This document shows, one piece after another, positions 35,565 to 48,720 of a stretch of DNA of 63,480 nt (position 1 is the stretch's first letter; each line of letters opens with the position of its first letter). The stretch spans positions 1-63,480 of the forward strand of contig JBNGIS010005823.1 of the NCBI GenBank assembly GCA_049999725.1. Direction: 5' to 3'. This stretch comes from Haplomitrium mnioides (Eukaryota > Marchantiophyta > Haplomitriopsida > Calobryales). The notes under the pieces are model-generated. The model searched no databases, was not told the origin of the DNA, and worked only from the letters and a program-made list of their open reading frames with translations. The translations under genes were made by a program, and so were the position numbers.

Positions 35565-38500
35565 TCTTCTTATACCAAACATTTGAAAATACTAGTCCAT
35601 CTTTTTATGCCAATGCAAGCCTTTGCAAATACTAGTGCATCTTCTCATACCATTCTTCTCATACTAAACATCTTCTTCTTATACCAAGCCTTTGCAAATA
35701 TTAGTGCATCTTCTCATACCATTCTTCTCATACTAAACATCTTCTTCTTATACCAAGCATTTGCAAACACAAGTCAACTTCTCATATCAAGCATTTGCAA
35801 ATATATTTGTCCATTATCCATCTTCTTTTTTTATTAAACATCTTCCTCTCATACCAAGCATTTGCTAATACTAGTCCATCTTCTTATACCAAAAATTTGT
35901 AAATACTAGTTCATCTTTTCATGCCAAGCATTTGCAAATACTAGTCCATCTTCTAATACCAAGTATTTGCAAATATATTGGTCTATCTTCTTGTCGTACC
36001 AAGCATCTTCTTCTCATACCAAACACTTGCAATTCTTCTAATACCAAGTATTTGCACACACTAGTCCATCTTCTCATATCAAACATTTGTAAATACTAGT
36101 CTATCTTCTTATACCACTCATTTCACTCATTTTCAAATATACTGATGCATCTTCTTCTTGTACCAAACATTTTCTTCTCATACAAAGCAGTTGCACTTAC
36201 TAGTCTATATTCTCATACCAATGCAAACATTTGCAATTACTAGTCAATCCTCTAATACCAAGTTTTTGCAAATAAGTTGGTTCATCATCTTCTTTTGATG
36301 CCAAAAATTTGCAAATACTAGTCCATCTTCTCATACCAATGCAAGCATTTGCAAATACTAAGTCTTATTCTAGCACCAAGTAGTTGCAAATATGTGGTTC
36401 ATCTTCTTCTCATACCAAAAATTTTGCAAAAACAAATAATTCTTCTCATACCAAGCATTTGCAAATACTAGTCCATCTTCTCATATAAAAAAATTATAAA
36501 TACTAGTCCATCTTCTCATACCAAACATTTGCCAATATATTGGTTAGTCTTCTTTTTTACCAAACATCCTCTTCTCATACCAAACATTTGCAAATACTAG
36601 TCCATCTTCTCCTACAAAACATTTGCAAATATATTGGTCTTTCTTCTTCTAGCACCAAAAATATTTTTCTCATACCAAGAATTTGCAAATACTAGTCCAT
36701 CTTCTCATACTAAGCATTTAGAGATATGATGATCCATCTTCTTATTGTACTAAACATCTTCTTCTCATACCAAATATTTGCAAGTATGTTGGTCTATTTC
36801 TTTTTGTACCAACATTTTTTCTTCTCATACCAAACATTTTGGTCCATCTGCTCATACAAAGTATTTGCAAACATATTAGTCCATCTTTTGATCCTACCAA
36901 ATATCCTCTCTTCATACCAAACATTTTCAATTACATTGGTCTATCTTCTTTATGCACCAAACATTTCTTCTTATACCAAACATTTGCAAATATATTGGTC
37001 TATTCATCTCGTTCTAAAAATCTTCTTCTCGTACTAAGAATTTGCAAATACTTGTCGATCTTCTCATACCAAACATTTGTAAATACTAGTCCATCTTCTC
37101 AAACCAAGCATAAATACTACTCCATCTTCTCATACCAAGCATTTGAAAATATATCTAGATCTTTTTCTTGTACCAAACATCTTCTTCTCATACAAAACAT
37201 TTGCAAAACTAGTCCATCTTCTCATACCAAACATTTGTAAATATATTGGTCCATCTTCTTGTAAAACCTAACATCTTCTCATACCAAGCATTTGTAAATA
37301 TTAGTCCATCTTCTTATACAATGCAAACATTTGCAAATGCTAATCTATCTTCTATACCAAGCATTTGCAAATATATTGGTCCATCTTCTTCTAGCACCAA
37401 ATATTTTCTTCTCATATCAAGTACTTGCATATACTAGTCCATCTTCTCATGTCAATGGAAGTCTTTGCAAACACTAGTATGTATTATCATACCAAGCATT
37501 TGCAAATATATTAGTCCATCTTCTTTTTGTACCAAGCATCTTCTTCTTATACCAAACATTTTCAAATACTAATCCATCTTCTTATACTAATGCAAGCATT
37601 TGCAACTACTAGTCAACTTCTCATACCAAACATTCGAAAATATATTGGTCCATCTTCTTTTAGTATTAAACATCATCTTCTTATTCCAAGCATTTGCAAA
37701 TACTAGTCCATCTTTTTAAACCAAAAATTTGTAAATACTAGTTCATCTTCTCATACCAAACATTTGCAAATATATGGGTCCATCTTCTTCTTATATTAAA
37801 AATCTTCTTCTTATAAGAAGCACAAGCATTTGCAAATACTAGCATCTTCCTTTCATACCACTGCAAGCATTTGCAAGTACTAGCATCTTATTCTCAAACC
37901 ATTGCAAGCATTTGCAAATATATAGGCCATCTTCATCTCATACCAAGCATCTTCTTCTCATACCACTAGTCTATCCTCTCATATCAATGCAACCATTTGC
38001 AATAACTAGTCCATCTTCAAATACAAGTCCATCTTCTCATACTAATGCAAGCATTTGCAAAAACTAGTCCATCTTCTAATACCAAGTATTTGCAAATATA
38101 TTGGTCAATCTTCTTCTCAAACCAAGCATTTGCAAATACTAGTCCATCTTCTTTTACCAATGCAAGTATTTGAAATTACTAGTCTATTTTCTTATACCAA
38201 GTATTTGCTAATATATTGGTTCATCTTCTTCTTGTACCAAGTATCTTCTTCTCATACCATAGATTTGCAAATACTAGTCTTTCTTGTCATACAAGCATTT
38301 CAAAATACTAGTCTATCTTTTTCTAGTACCAAGTATCTTCTTCTCATACCATAGATTTGCAAATACTAGTCTTTCTTGTCATACAAACATTTGTAAATAC
38401 TCGTCCATCTTCTCATACCAATCATTTGTAAATTCTAGTCCATCTTCTGATAAAAAAAATTTGCAAATATATTGGTCCATCTTCTTCTCGTATCAAAGAT

Positions 38501-40595
38501 CTCCTTCTCATACCAAACATTTGCAAATACTAGTCTATATTCTTATACCAATCATTTGCAGAATATACCAATCATTTGCAAATATATTGGTCTATCTTTA
38601 TCTCATACCAAACATCTTCTTCTCATACCAAACATTTGCAAATGCGAGTCTACCTTCTAATACCATATATTTGCAAATATATTGGTCTATCTGCTTCTTA
38701 TACTAAAAATCTTCCTCTAATACCAAACATTTGCAAATACTAGTCCATCTTCTTGTACCAAAAATTTGAAAATACTAGCCCATCTTCTCATACCAAACAT
38801 TCAAAATATATTGATCCATCTTCTTATTGAACCAAACATCTTCTTGTCATACAAAAAATTTGCAAATACTAGTTTATCTTCTCATACCAATCATTTGCAA
38901 ATATATTGGTCCATCTTCTCATACCCAGCATCTTCTTCTAATACCAAACATTTACAAATACTAGTCCATCTTCTCACGACAAACATTTTTAAATATCTTG
39001 GTCCATCTTATTCTTGTACCAAACATCACCTTCTCATGGGAGGTGTTTGCAAATACTAGTCTATCTTCTCATAGCAATGCAATCATTTACAAAAACTAGT
39101 CCATCATCTTATACCAAACATTTGCAAATATATTGGTTCATCTTCTTCTTGTACCAAACATCTTCTTCTCATATCAAACATTTGCAAATACATTGGTCTA
39201 TCTTTTTTTTAACCAAAAATCTTCTTCTCATATTAAGTATTTGCAAATACTACTCCATATTTTGGCACCAGACATTTTCAAATATATTGGTCCATCTTCT
39301 TCTTGTACCAAATGCTAGTCCATCTTTTCATACCAAACATTTGTAAATACTAGTTCATCTTCTTATACAAAGCATTTGCAAATATCTTGGTTCATCTTCT
39401 TCTTATACTAAGCACCTTCTTTTCATACCCAAAATTTGTAAATACTAGTACATCTTCTCATGCCAATGCAAACATTTGCAAACACTAGTCTATCTTCTTA
39501 TACCCATCATTTTCAAATATATTTGTTTATCTTCTTGTCATATAATTTGTCCTCTCATACCAAGCATTTGCAAATATATTGGTCCATCTTCTTCTCATAC
39601 CAAGCATTTGCAAATACTAACTTATCTTCTCATACCAAACATTTGTAGATACTAGTGCATTTTCTCAAAGCAAGCATTTGCTAATACTAGTCTACCTTCT
39701 CATAAAAATATTTGTAGATAATAGTGTATCTTCTCATACCAAGCATTTCCAAATATGCTAGTCGACTTTCTTCTCGTACCAAACATCTCCTTCTCATACC
39801 AAACATTTGCAAATATTAGTAAATCTTATAATACCAATACAAATATTTGCAAATACTGACATTGGTCATTTTTTGTACCAAGCATCTTCTTCTTATACCA
39901 AGCATTTGCAAATACTAGTCTATCTTCTCATGTCAAAAATTTGTCAATACTAGTGTATCTTCTCAAACCAAGCATTTGCTAATACTAGTCTATCTTCTCA
40001 TAAAAACATTTGCAGATACTAGTGTATCTTCTCATGCCAAGAATTTGCAAATATATTAGTCGACTTTCTTCTCATACCAAACATCTCCTTCTCATTTCTC
40101 GTACCAAACATCTCCTTCTCATTTCTCGTACCAAACATCTCCTTCTCATACCAAGCATTTGTAAATGTTAGCAAATCTTCTGATACCAATGCAAGCATTT
40201 GCAAATACCAGTCTATCTTCTAACATCAAGTATTTTCAAATATATTGGCCCATATTCTTCTTGTACTAAATATTTTCTTCTTATATCAAACATTTGCAAA
40301 TGATAGTCCAAATCTTTTCTTCTTATATCAAACATTTGCAAATAATAGTCCATCTTCTCATACCAATGCAAGCATTTACAATAATTAGTCTATCCTCTAA
40401 TACAAATTATTTGCAAATATATTAGTCTGTCTTCTTCTCATGCCAAACATTTGCAAATACTAGTCCATCTTCTCATACCAACCGTTTGGTCCATCTTTGT
40501 CTTGTACCAAGCATTTGCAAATATATTGGTCTATTTTCTTTTTTTACCAAGCATTTGCAAATATATTAGTCTATTTTTTTCTCATACCATGCATT
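35565..40595. repeat. Minisatellite Sat-2, 35- and 60-bp units
   Basis: About 5 kb of interleaved units. The short one is CATTTGCAAATACTAGTCCA followed by TCTTCTCATACCAAA. The long one replaces TACTAGTCC by TATATTGGTCC and adds TTCTTCTTGTACCAAACATC. The sequence is strand-asymmetric: C and T greatly exceed G on the + strand. Open frames rich in Ser, Phe, Leu and Tyr here are artefacts of the repeat. Confidence 0.92.
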
Positions 40596-40777
40596 TGTGA
40601 ATCCTCATGTGTAAGTATTGAGAGATCTCAATACATAGAAACTAGGCAACTAATCAAAAAGTTTATCAAAATGATATGTAATGAAGATTGAAAAGCATAG
40701 CAAGCCAAAACTCAATCTAAAAATAAAATAAAATAAAACATCTTAGGGAGAGTATGGGTTTACTATGTAGTAGTATC

Positions 40778-41219
40778 TTTTTTGAATATTATATATATAT
40801 ATATATATATATNNNNNNNNNNNNNNNNNNNNNNNNNNNNNNNNNNNNNNNNNNNNNNNNNNNNNNNNNNNNNNNNNNNNNNNNNNNNNNNNNNNNNNNN
40901 NNNNNNNNNNNNNNNNNNNNNNNNNNNNNNNNNNNNNNNNNNNNNNNNNNNNNNNNNNNNNNNNNNNNNNNNNNNNNNNNNNNNNNNNNNNNNNNNNNNN
41001 NNNNNNNNNNNNNNNNNNNNNNNNNNNNNNNNNNNNNNNNNNNNNNNNNNNNNNNNNNNNNNNNNNNNNNNNNNNNNNNNNNNNNNNNNNNNNNNNNNNN
41101 NNNNNNNNNNNNNNNNNNNNNNNNNNNNNNNNNNNNNNNNNNNNNNNNNNNNNNNNNNNNNNNNNNNNNNNNNNNNNNNNNNNNNNNNNNNNNNNNNNNN
41201 NNNNNNNNNNNNTTTTTTG

Positions 41220-41304
<85 letters not shown>
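40778..41304. repeat. (AT)n microsatellite with 400-N gap
   Basis: TTTTTTGAATATT followed by AT repeats occurs on both sides of a 400-N gap (40813-41212): 40778-40812 on the left and 41213-41304 on the right. 40596-40777 and 41305-41349 contain no recognisable feature. Confidence 0.95.
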
Positions 41305-41307
<3 letters not shown>

Positions 41308-41349
41308 TATTTAACAATTCCCAAAACTAACTAACAAGAAAATTAGTGA

Positions 41350-41616
41350 CATGATGCAAAAATTGTTTGTTAAGCACTTGCCATAGAGGCTTTGCTATAA
41401 ATCTCTAAACAACATTGTTAGTATTGTAGTGTTTGTCTAGCACTTGTCATAAAGGTTTTGCCACATACCTCTAAACAACATTATTAGTATTGTAGTGTTT
41501 GTCAAGCACTTGTTATAAAGGTTTTTATAAAGACCTCTAAACATCATTATTAGTATTGCATGTTTGTTAAAAAATTGTAGTAGAGGTTTTGCTATAGATC
41601 TCTAAACAATATTATT
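41350..41616. repeat. Tandem repeat Sat-3, left part (66-bp unit)
   Basis: About four units of 66 bp, for example GTTTGTCAAGCACTTGCCAT, AGAGGTTTTGCCATAGACCT, CTAAACAACATTATTAGTAT, TGTAGT. The array is cut at TTATT by the insertion of R3 and resumes at 52775. Confidence 0.9.
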
Positions 41617-42031
41617 TATAGTAGTATAAGAATAAGCTTGTGTTATTTATAAGAAAATAGAGAGGAGTGAAAGAAATGATAGAAAGTCACTTTTAGGATT
41701 GAGATAAGATTACTTAACTTCATAGTCACTTTTAGAGTTTTAGGGTTGAAATTAAAAGTGACTTCTAAGTGATCAATTTAGGGTTCAAATTAGAAGTGAC
41801 TTATAAGTGAAGAAATAAGGATGACAACTTCTTCTCTTGTATAAATAGAAGAGCTTCATAACCCCACTTATCATTCTAGAGTTCCTCTCAATTTGGTTTG
41901 GCTCTTTGGTTGTTTGGCTTTAGCTAACATTCTTGGCTTTGGTTTGCTTATTGGCCTTGAGTTGTGTAACTATATTAGAGTTATCTTGAATTTTTAACTT
42001 ATTTAGAAGTCGGTCTTTGAGTTCTTTTACA
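41617..42031 (+). repeat. R3 5' LTR
   Basis: 415 bp ending TTCTTTTACA, immediately followed by the perfect initiator tRNA-Met primer site TTGGTATCAGAGCC (42032-42045). Confidence 0.9.
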
Positions 42032-42063
42032 TTGGTATCAGAGCCACGACTCTTTTTGGTGGA

Positions 42064-45023
42064 ATGGAGAATCAACAAGTGAGGGTGTAAGTGATGCAAC
42101 AACAAATTGAGCATCTTTCTTGCCTTCTAGGAGTTCAAATGCAAATGAAGAAGAGGGCATTTTTCAAGAAGAAGAAAGTCATATGTGGTTTTCCAAGCCA
42201 AAAGTATTTGATGGGAAGATGATTACTAATGCATTTGAGAATTTCTTATTTGATTGCGAACAATATTTTGAGGCTACCAATAAAAGAGAGAATGGTCAAA
42301 GAATTCTATTTGCTGCAAGTAAATTGGAGAGAGTGGCAAAAACTTGGTGGCGATGTCAAATTGAGCAAGCTCAACATGGATTTGTTGCTCCAATTGCTTC
42401 TTAGCAAGAGTTCAAAGAAGTAATGAATCTAAGACCTAGGGTTCTGAATGCTCCAAAAGTAGTAAGAGATCGCTTGGTAGAATTGAAGCAATTCGATACA
42501 ATAATGAGCTATGTCATGCAGTTTCAGAGTATCATTATACAAATTCCTAATATCGGCAAAGTAAAAGCTTTAGATCACTTTTTTTGAGAATTGAAGCCTC
42601 GCACTAGAATGGAAGTGACAATGAGAAGCCTCTCTCAACTAAAAGAAGCAATGCATATGGCGGAACAATGCGACTCACTACTATCAACCACTGAAGCTAG
42701 GCCATATCCACAACAAGCTTTACCAAATGTTTGTGTGCCAACAAATAAGGCTGTATCTATGGAGATTTATGCAATGCAGAGAGCAACACTAACTAATGTA
42801 GAGCGTGAGAGTCTACGCCAAAGTGGAGGATGTTTTTATTGTCAACAACTTGGTCATATGATTGGAAATTTCCCACGTTGCCAAGGTCAACCATGCGCTC
42901 TTGTTCAAGCAACAACTGTTGAATAAGAAAATCAGAGAAATGACTGATCTCAGTAAAGATGGTCGAGCGATTTATTGAGAGCTTGATTAATTCCACTAGA
43001 ATGAAAAGCTCAACAACAATTAGAAGCACCTTGTTTCATCTCGACAATATGGTTGATGAACATTCTTGTAGAATGTTGGTAGATTGTGGAAGCTTTAAAA
43101 TTTTCATGTCATTATGTTTTGCAAAGAAAATAAAAGCTAAAACTTTGTCTATCAAGAGAAGTTTTGTGACTATAGCCGATGGCCAAAAACATGAGGTGTT
43201 CTACTCACACAAGCCATTTCTAATAAAGATTGGCAAAGAGTATGAGGAATCTATGGATTTTGTCATTGCACTCGTACAATATGACATTATTTTGAGCTTG
43301 CCTTGGGCTAAACAAAAAGAATTGTTCTGCTCAAGTTGATTGGGCAAAACAAAAAATTCAAGTTACTTTACAAAGGAAGTAATTTCTTTTAGGGCATCCA
43401 GCACTATTGGTGAAGAGGCCCAAATCAGTTCAGCACAATGTTTTGATGGAGACAGAGTTTCTTATTTTTGTTGTGTGGATCAAGCCTATCGTAAACTTGA
43501 ATAAGGAGGGAGGGAAATCTGTATCGACCTCAATGATTGATGATATTTTGAAGGAGTTTTCATTTGTGTTTCTGAATGACTCAACAAAAGGGTTGCCAGA
43601 TGATCGTGGAATGCCTTTTTTGATTGAGTTGATGCCAGAAAGTACTCCGTCTAATTGGCCTATATACTGATTATCACCACAAGAGTTGGAAGAGCTTTGC
43701 AATACCTTGATGGATATTCTTGAGAAGAACTTCATTCATCATAGTACTTTGTCTTGAAGAGCACCGATATTCTTTGTACTACAGAAAGATGGTGGATTTT
43801 GTTTTTGTATTGATTATCACGGTTTGAACAATCAAACAACAAAGAATGCTTATCCTTTACCACGTATTGATGATTTGTGTGGTCAAATTGAGTGGTGTGC
43901 AATTCTTTTCCAAGTTGGATCTTCAAAGTGGCTATTGGCAAATTTTTATCAACAAAATAATATACCAAACACAACTTTTCATATAAGGTATGGGCATTTT
44001 GAGTGGAAGGTCCTTACAGTTTATCTTGCTAATGCTCTGGCTATATTTATAGATCAAATAAATTGAATTTTTGATGTGTTATTGAATAAGTCATCTTTGG
44101 TATTCTTAGATAATATTCTTATTTTTAGCAAAACTAAAGCTAAGCATCGCGATCATCTGAAAAAAGTGTTGCAAAGGTTGCGCAATTGGAAGTTTTATTG
44201 CAAGAGATCCAAGTGTGAGTTTTAGAAGCAAGAGGTTACTTACCTTGGGCACAAGGTGTCTGTGAATGGTATCAAGATGGAAGAGAAGAAAATTAAGGCT
44301 ATCATAGAGTGGCCAACACCAATGGAAGCAAAGGGTATTAGAGCCTTCAATGGATTGGCAAGCTTCGAAAGACAATTCATGCACTCTTATATGCATATTG
44401 TTGCACCACTTGCAGATTTGCTAGGCAAAAAAGCTAAGCTTCAATAGACCGCCAAAGACCAAGCAACATTTCAATAGCTCAAGGATGTAGTCTCTTCTCA
44501 TCTTATTCTACAGCCATATGATCCAAATACACGTTGTACAATTGATTTTGATGCCTCTAATTTTGCTAATGGAGCAGTTTTGCAGTAAGAGTTTGGGGAT
44601 GGACTTCATCTAATTGCCTTCATGTCATGTTGATTAAATCCAACGGAGAGAAACTATTCTACAAGGGATCAAGAGCAATTGGCAATGGTTTATGCTGCCA
44701 AAGTGTAGAGGCACTATCTTTTAAGAAGACCTATGCTTTTGCGCACAGATCACAAACCATTGTTGCAATCAATCCGTTTGGAAAATATGACAAGTCGCCA
44801 TCACCGATGGAAAGATCAATTGCAACTCTTTGATATCAAGTTAGAGTACAAGCTTGGAAGATTCTATGCCATTTTTTATGCACTGTCATGAAGTTCAGAT
44901 TATCGAGTGAATACAATAGAGGTGAGCAACATTAGAGTCTTACATTTGGATGAGGCAACTAGTAGGAGTTATTGTCAAAAACTATAAGAAGATGTTTTTT
45001 TAGTCCTATTCAAGCATGAATGG
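42064..45023 (+). pseudogene. R3 gag, protease, RT and RNase H remnant
   Basis: Gag core at 42120-42404 (KVFDGKMITNAFENFLFDCE, AKTWWRCQIEQA) and 42591-42926, ending in a zinc knuckle CFYCQQLGHMIGNF whose last Cys is now Phe. Protease at 42959-43339 (LVDCGSFKIF with Cys in place of Ser/Thr, then ALVQYDIIL). RT at 43700-44450 (DYHGLNNQTTKNAYPLPRID, then a decayed palm motif and GIKMEEKKIKAIIEWPTP). RNase H at 44520-44890 (IDFDASNFANGAVLQ). Stops and frameshifts occur in each domain. The reading breaks at 45023 where R4 inserted. Confidence 0.88.
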
Positions 45024-45590
45024 TGTAACACTACACACCCATATTACACATACAAGTTAGCACAAGTACAACACATACAAGTTAGCATAAGAGAAGCACA
45101 CAAGAACTTCAAGAACCCACAAGGTAAGAGATGCCAAACAATGCACTCTCCTTTCTTTATATACTTGAGAGAAAGCACTTTGCTTATATAGGTGGAGAAA
45201 CCCCACTGGTTCCTTTTCTATCCTCTTCTAATTGGACCCCTCTTTTCTCTCTCACTCTAATTGGACCACTCTTTACTTTTGTTCTCCTTATGCCATGTGT
45301 CTTTATCTTTAGAACCTTCCATCTCTTTAGTTCTCTTTTTGCCACGTGTTCTTATCTTTAGAACCTTCTCTTTACTTTAATTCTCCGCTTGCCACGTGTC
45401 CTTATCCTCTTCTAAAGTAGTCTATCTAGACTCTCTCTTTCACTTTAATTCATTGACTTTCTCTCCTCATGCTACGTGTCCATCTCTTTATAATAGCAAT
45501 TGGTTTTTGCTACTCTAACTTAGCAATAGCTTTCTAGACATAGTTGATGTTATTTTTAGCTATGGCTTACTAAAGTTAGTGACCATTACA
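45024..45590 (-). repeat. R4 3' LTR
   Basis: 567 bp, TGTAACACTACACACCC to GACCATTACA on the + strand. Contains repeated GCCACGTGTCCTTATCTTTA-type subunits with ACGT cores. Confidence 0.9.
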
Positions 45591-45687
45591 ATCCCCCCTT
45601 TTAAGAGGCAACGTCCTCGTTGTGAGTAAGAGAGTTATCAAAAGAGTGAACAAGTGCAGAAGCATTGGCCAAATTCTCCAATGGCTC

Positions 45688-46800
45688 CTAAGTAGCTTCA
45701 TAAAGAAGGTAGCCTTTCAAACAAACAAAGTACTCCACAATCTCATGATGACCTCGATGACGTGTGCGTTTTTTCAAGAGCTGTTCCACCTCAAATTCTT
45801 CATGACCATCAATCAGCTCAAGTGGTTGAGAGGGTTCTTGGGTACAAGTGAAGGTGGTAGAGCGAGGTACAAAAGCATGTAATAAAGAGACATGAAAAAC
45901 CGGATGAATCTTCATGTGAAGAGGTAAAACAAGTTGATAGGCCACTTCACCAATACGAGCAAAAATAGCAAATAGTCTAATAAAGCAAGTAGATAGCGTA
46001 CGAGAGCGAAGCAAAGGAAGATTGGACGTAGAGAGCCATACTTGGTCACCTATAGAAAAGGTCACTTCGCAATGATGAATATCAACATTTTTTTTGGCGA
46101 TTATGAGCAACTTCAAGTTTTTCTTTATCATATTGGATGTTGTGTTGTAGCTGAAGGAGGATATCATCGGCAACTGAATTTTTAGAGGTCGATACAGGAT
46201 GAAGATTAGATATAGTAGTTGGATACTTACCATATATCAAGAAACAAAAACATGACTTATGTAGAGCTCTTAATGGAGTTATTGTAAGAGAACTCCACAA
46301 GAGGTACCAACCAACCCCATTCTTCTTGTTCTTCCAAAGTAAAAGCCCGCAACATATCTTCAATGGTGCGGTTGGCTTGTTCAATTTGACCATCCAATTC
46401 AGGGTGACAAGCAGTAGACATAGCCAATTTGGTTTTGAGAAGACCAAATATTGTGCGATCATATGTAGTCGAACAAATAATGCCAAGTTTGTCTACAAAA
46501 ACAAAAATAGCATCATAACTTGTAGAAGTATGTGGTAACTCACACACAATATCCATACTCATATATTCCCATTGCCGATTTGAGGTAGGCAACAGTTATA
46601 ATAAAACTCCACGTTTAAGATTGGTCGCTTTATTTTGTTGACAAGCCAAACAACTCCGAAAATAGGTCTCCACATCTTGATGCATCTTAGGCCAATAATA
46701 AACTTGTTGAAGATTGCCCAAAGTTTTTTCAATTCCAACATATCCACCAATTGCCGAATCATGTGCTTCATACAAAACCTCAAAGCGAAGCTTAACATTA
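45688..46800 (-). pseudogene. R4 integrase with chromodomain
   Basis: Integrase frames 46592-46257 (EYMSMDIVCELPHT, MSTACHPELDGQIEQANRTI) and 46486-46082 in a second frame. The segment 46233-45688 carries HPVFHVSLLHAFV and a chromodomain (DGHEEFEVEQLLKKRTRH, YFVCLKGYLLYEATW). An N-terminal zinc-binding part is recognisable near 46800-46600 in broken frames. Confidence 0.85.
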
Positions 46801-46852
46801 TTAGAAACCCATACCTTGCCTTAGAAGAAAATCAATCCTCTCACCTCTTTCA

Positions 46853-47242
46853 CTAGATTCTTTTGTTGTGCCGCAATGATCTCCTCATCTTCTTTTGTTG
46901 TAGCCAACATTTCCGTCCACTAAGTAGGATGAATTGTGATTTCTGACAAGATGTTGAGTTGAGGCATTCGGGTAAAGGCATCTGCAATTTTTTCGTTTTC
47001 CTTTCACATAAACCATCTTCATATGGAACCGTTGTCGCCACTTTGCCCAATGAATCCTTGCCTCCTAGATAATGCTTCCAATGTTTGGTTGATAACACAA
47101 TCGCCAATTCTTCTCGCTCCGTAGTGTGGTAGTTTTTCTTAGTGTTGCTCAAGTTCTTAGAAAAGAAGGCAATAGGATGCCAACCATCCTCCCATTCTTG
47201 TTGCAAAACTCTGCCAATAGCCTTTCCTGATGCATCCATCAA
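46853..47242 (-). pseudogene. R4 RNase H domain
   Basis: MMDASGKAIGRVLQQEWEDG, HPIAFFSKNLSNTKKNYHTT, EREELAIVLSTKHWKHYLGG: the gypsy RNase H motif order. The frame is lost after about 47040. Confidence 0.88.
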
Positions 47243-47299
47243 AAGTTTAATTGGTCATTTAGAATCATATCATTTAAGAATATGAACATGAAGAAGTGA

Positions 47300-48354
47300 T
47301 TTCTTCAATGTTTAGAATGCCAACTCTTTTGCAGCTCCCCATGAACATGTGCAACTTTTCTAAAGCAAGTTTGTTAATGGTTCTTCTATTTGTGCAAAAC
47401 CTTTCACAAATCGACAATAAAACTTGATTAGCTCCAAAAATCCTCTTAGTTGTGTTTGATCACTAGGAGCTTCTCACTTCTAAATTGCCTCCACTTTCTA
47501 ATCCATAACTTGGATTCTTGATACACTTATACGGTGACACAAGTAGTCAACCTCCCTCTTTCCAATTTCACATTTGGACATCTTCATATATAGCTTGTGG
47601 TTTCAAAATACCTTTAATACTATATGAAGATGTTGTTGATGCTCTTGAAGACTCTTGCTGTAGATGAGAATATCATCCAAAAAGACAATGACAAACTTAT
47701 CCAAATAAGATCAAAAAATATCATTCATAAAACTCATAAATGTTGCGAGAGCATTGGTTAATCCAAAAAGCATAATAAAATATTCAAAATACCCGTATCG
47801 ACTTTGAAACGCTGTTTTTTGCACATCACCTTCCATGACTCGTATTTGATTGTATCCGCTCCTCAAGTCCAATTTTGTAAAGTAATTTTCTCCTTGAAGT
47901 TGATCAAATAATTCATCCATCCTCGGCAATGGATATTTAGTTTTCACCGTTTGTTGATTGAGTGCTTGATAATCAATGCACAACCTCATACTCCCATCCT
48001 TCTTTTTCACAAATAGTACTGGTGCACTATAGGAGAAATGTTTGGTTGAATCAATCCTTTTTCCAACATTTCCGTAGTCTGAGATTTGCATTCCTCCAGT
48101 TCATGAGGAGGCAAACAATATGGTGCTTTGCATGGGGGAGTACTTCTTGGAATGACCTCAATCTTGTGATCAATGCATCGTTTTGGAGGCAAACCCTTAG
48201 GCAAATCATTAGGAAAAACATCATAAAACTCCTTCAAAACACCTTGAAATTCTTGTCGAACATTATGATTTGAGTCCTCCTTGTCAATAGTGAGCTCACG
48301 TATGAGTCCTAAAAACACCATATCTTGCTTTTTGATTGCATTTACTCCAATCAC
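47300..48354 (-). pseudogene. R4 reverse transcriptase
   Basis: Frame 48354-48007 is the protease-RT linker (FPNDLPKGLPPKRCIDHKIE). Frame 48091-47711 is the [63 protein letters not shown]. The catalytic [12 protein letters not shown] follows just downstream, after a stop near 47708. The thumb and connection continue to about 47300. Confidence 0.9.
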
Positions 48355-48462
48355 ATATAGGGGTAGGTGTCTTGAATGAGATCATACTCGATCTTCCCAA
48401 ATCTTCTATTGAAATGTCGTGAGTGTCTTCTTTCTACAATCTACTTGTGGATTATATCTCCG

Positions 48463-48720
48463 TTACCACTTCATTCCAAGAATAACATCATATCTTGCTA
48501 ATGTTGTGATCTTCCATTCCAACTTCTCTTTATAGTTACTCATGTGTAAAGCCATATTGTGAGATAGTCGTTCAATAAACTCACTTTGGCCATTTGCCAT
48601 TTCCACCACTTCGTGCTCTTTTTTTTCAAAGAGCAACTTCAACTTCAATGATATCGTTCGTGATAAGTAATTTTCTTCTACTCCGGAGTCCACCAAAACT
48701 CTTATTGCAAATCCTTCCAT
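48463..48720 (-). pseudogene. R4 aspartic protease
   Basis: Open segment with the active-site motif RVLVDSGVEENYLS and the C-terminal ARYDVILGMKW. Confidence 0.88.

Larger units (their letters stand above)
32167..35570 (+). pseudogene. Gypsy-type element H2: protease and RT remnant
   Basis: Old retroelement, a different lineage from R1-R4 and G1. The protease active site is near 32971-33005 (VLLDNGAQPLMFG; N replaces the usual S or T in D-S/T-G), with the late motif YDVLVGCRMLYPIGLL at about 33210. RT follows from about 34760: SAIVMEIKKDVHGNYIDKRM, VVGHAKIFSLDL, IAKTTFQGIDAHRKDQLYQW, FLLFGLKN and the catalytic site CYINDLLVY (35144-35170), where YIDD would be expected. The element ends in the RT/RNase H connection (WI-GEDQERAFQELKGRL) where Sat-2 begins. 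A (GA)n tract with a gap sits before the RT. The two altered catalytic residues and many stops make it dead. Confidence 0.7.

Noticed and set aside
35565-40595. CRISPR-like or protein-coding reading of the 35-bp repeat array
   Set aside because: Units are directly adjacent with no unique spacers, the two unit types interleave, and the context is eukaryotic. The Ser/Phe/Leu-rich open frames repeat the DNA unit and carry no other coding signal.
40743-41330. Open frames of alternating Tyr-Ile across the (AT)n gap
   Set aside because: They are microsatellite and N artefacts read in several frames.
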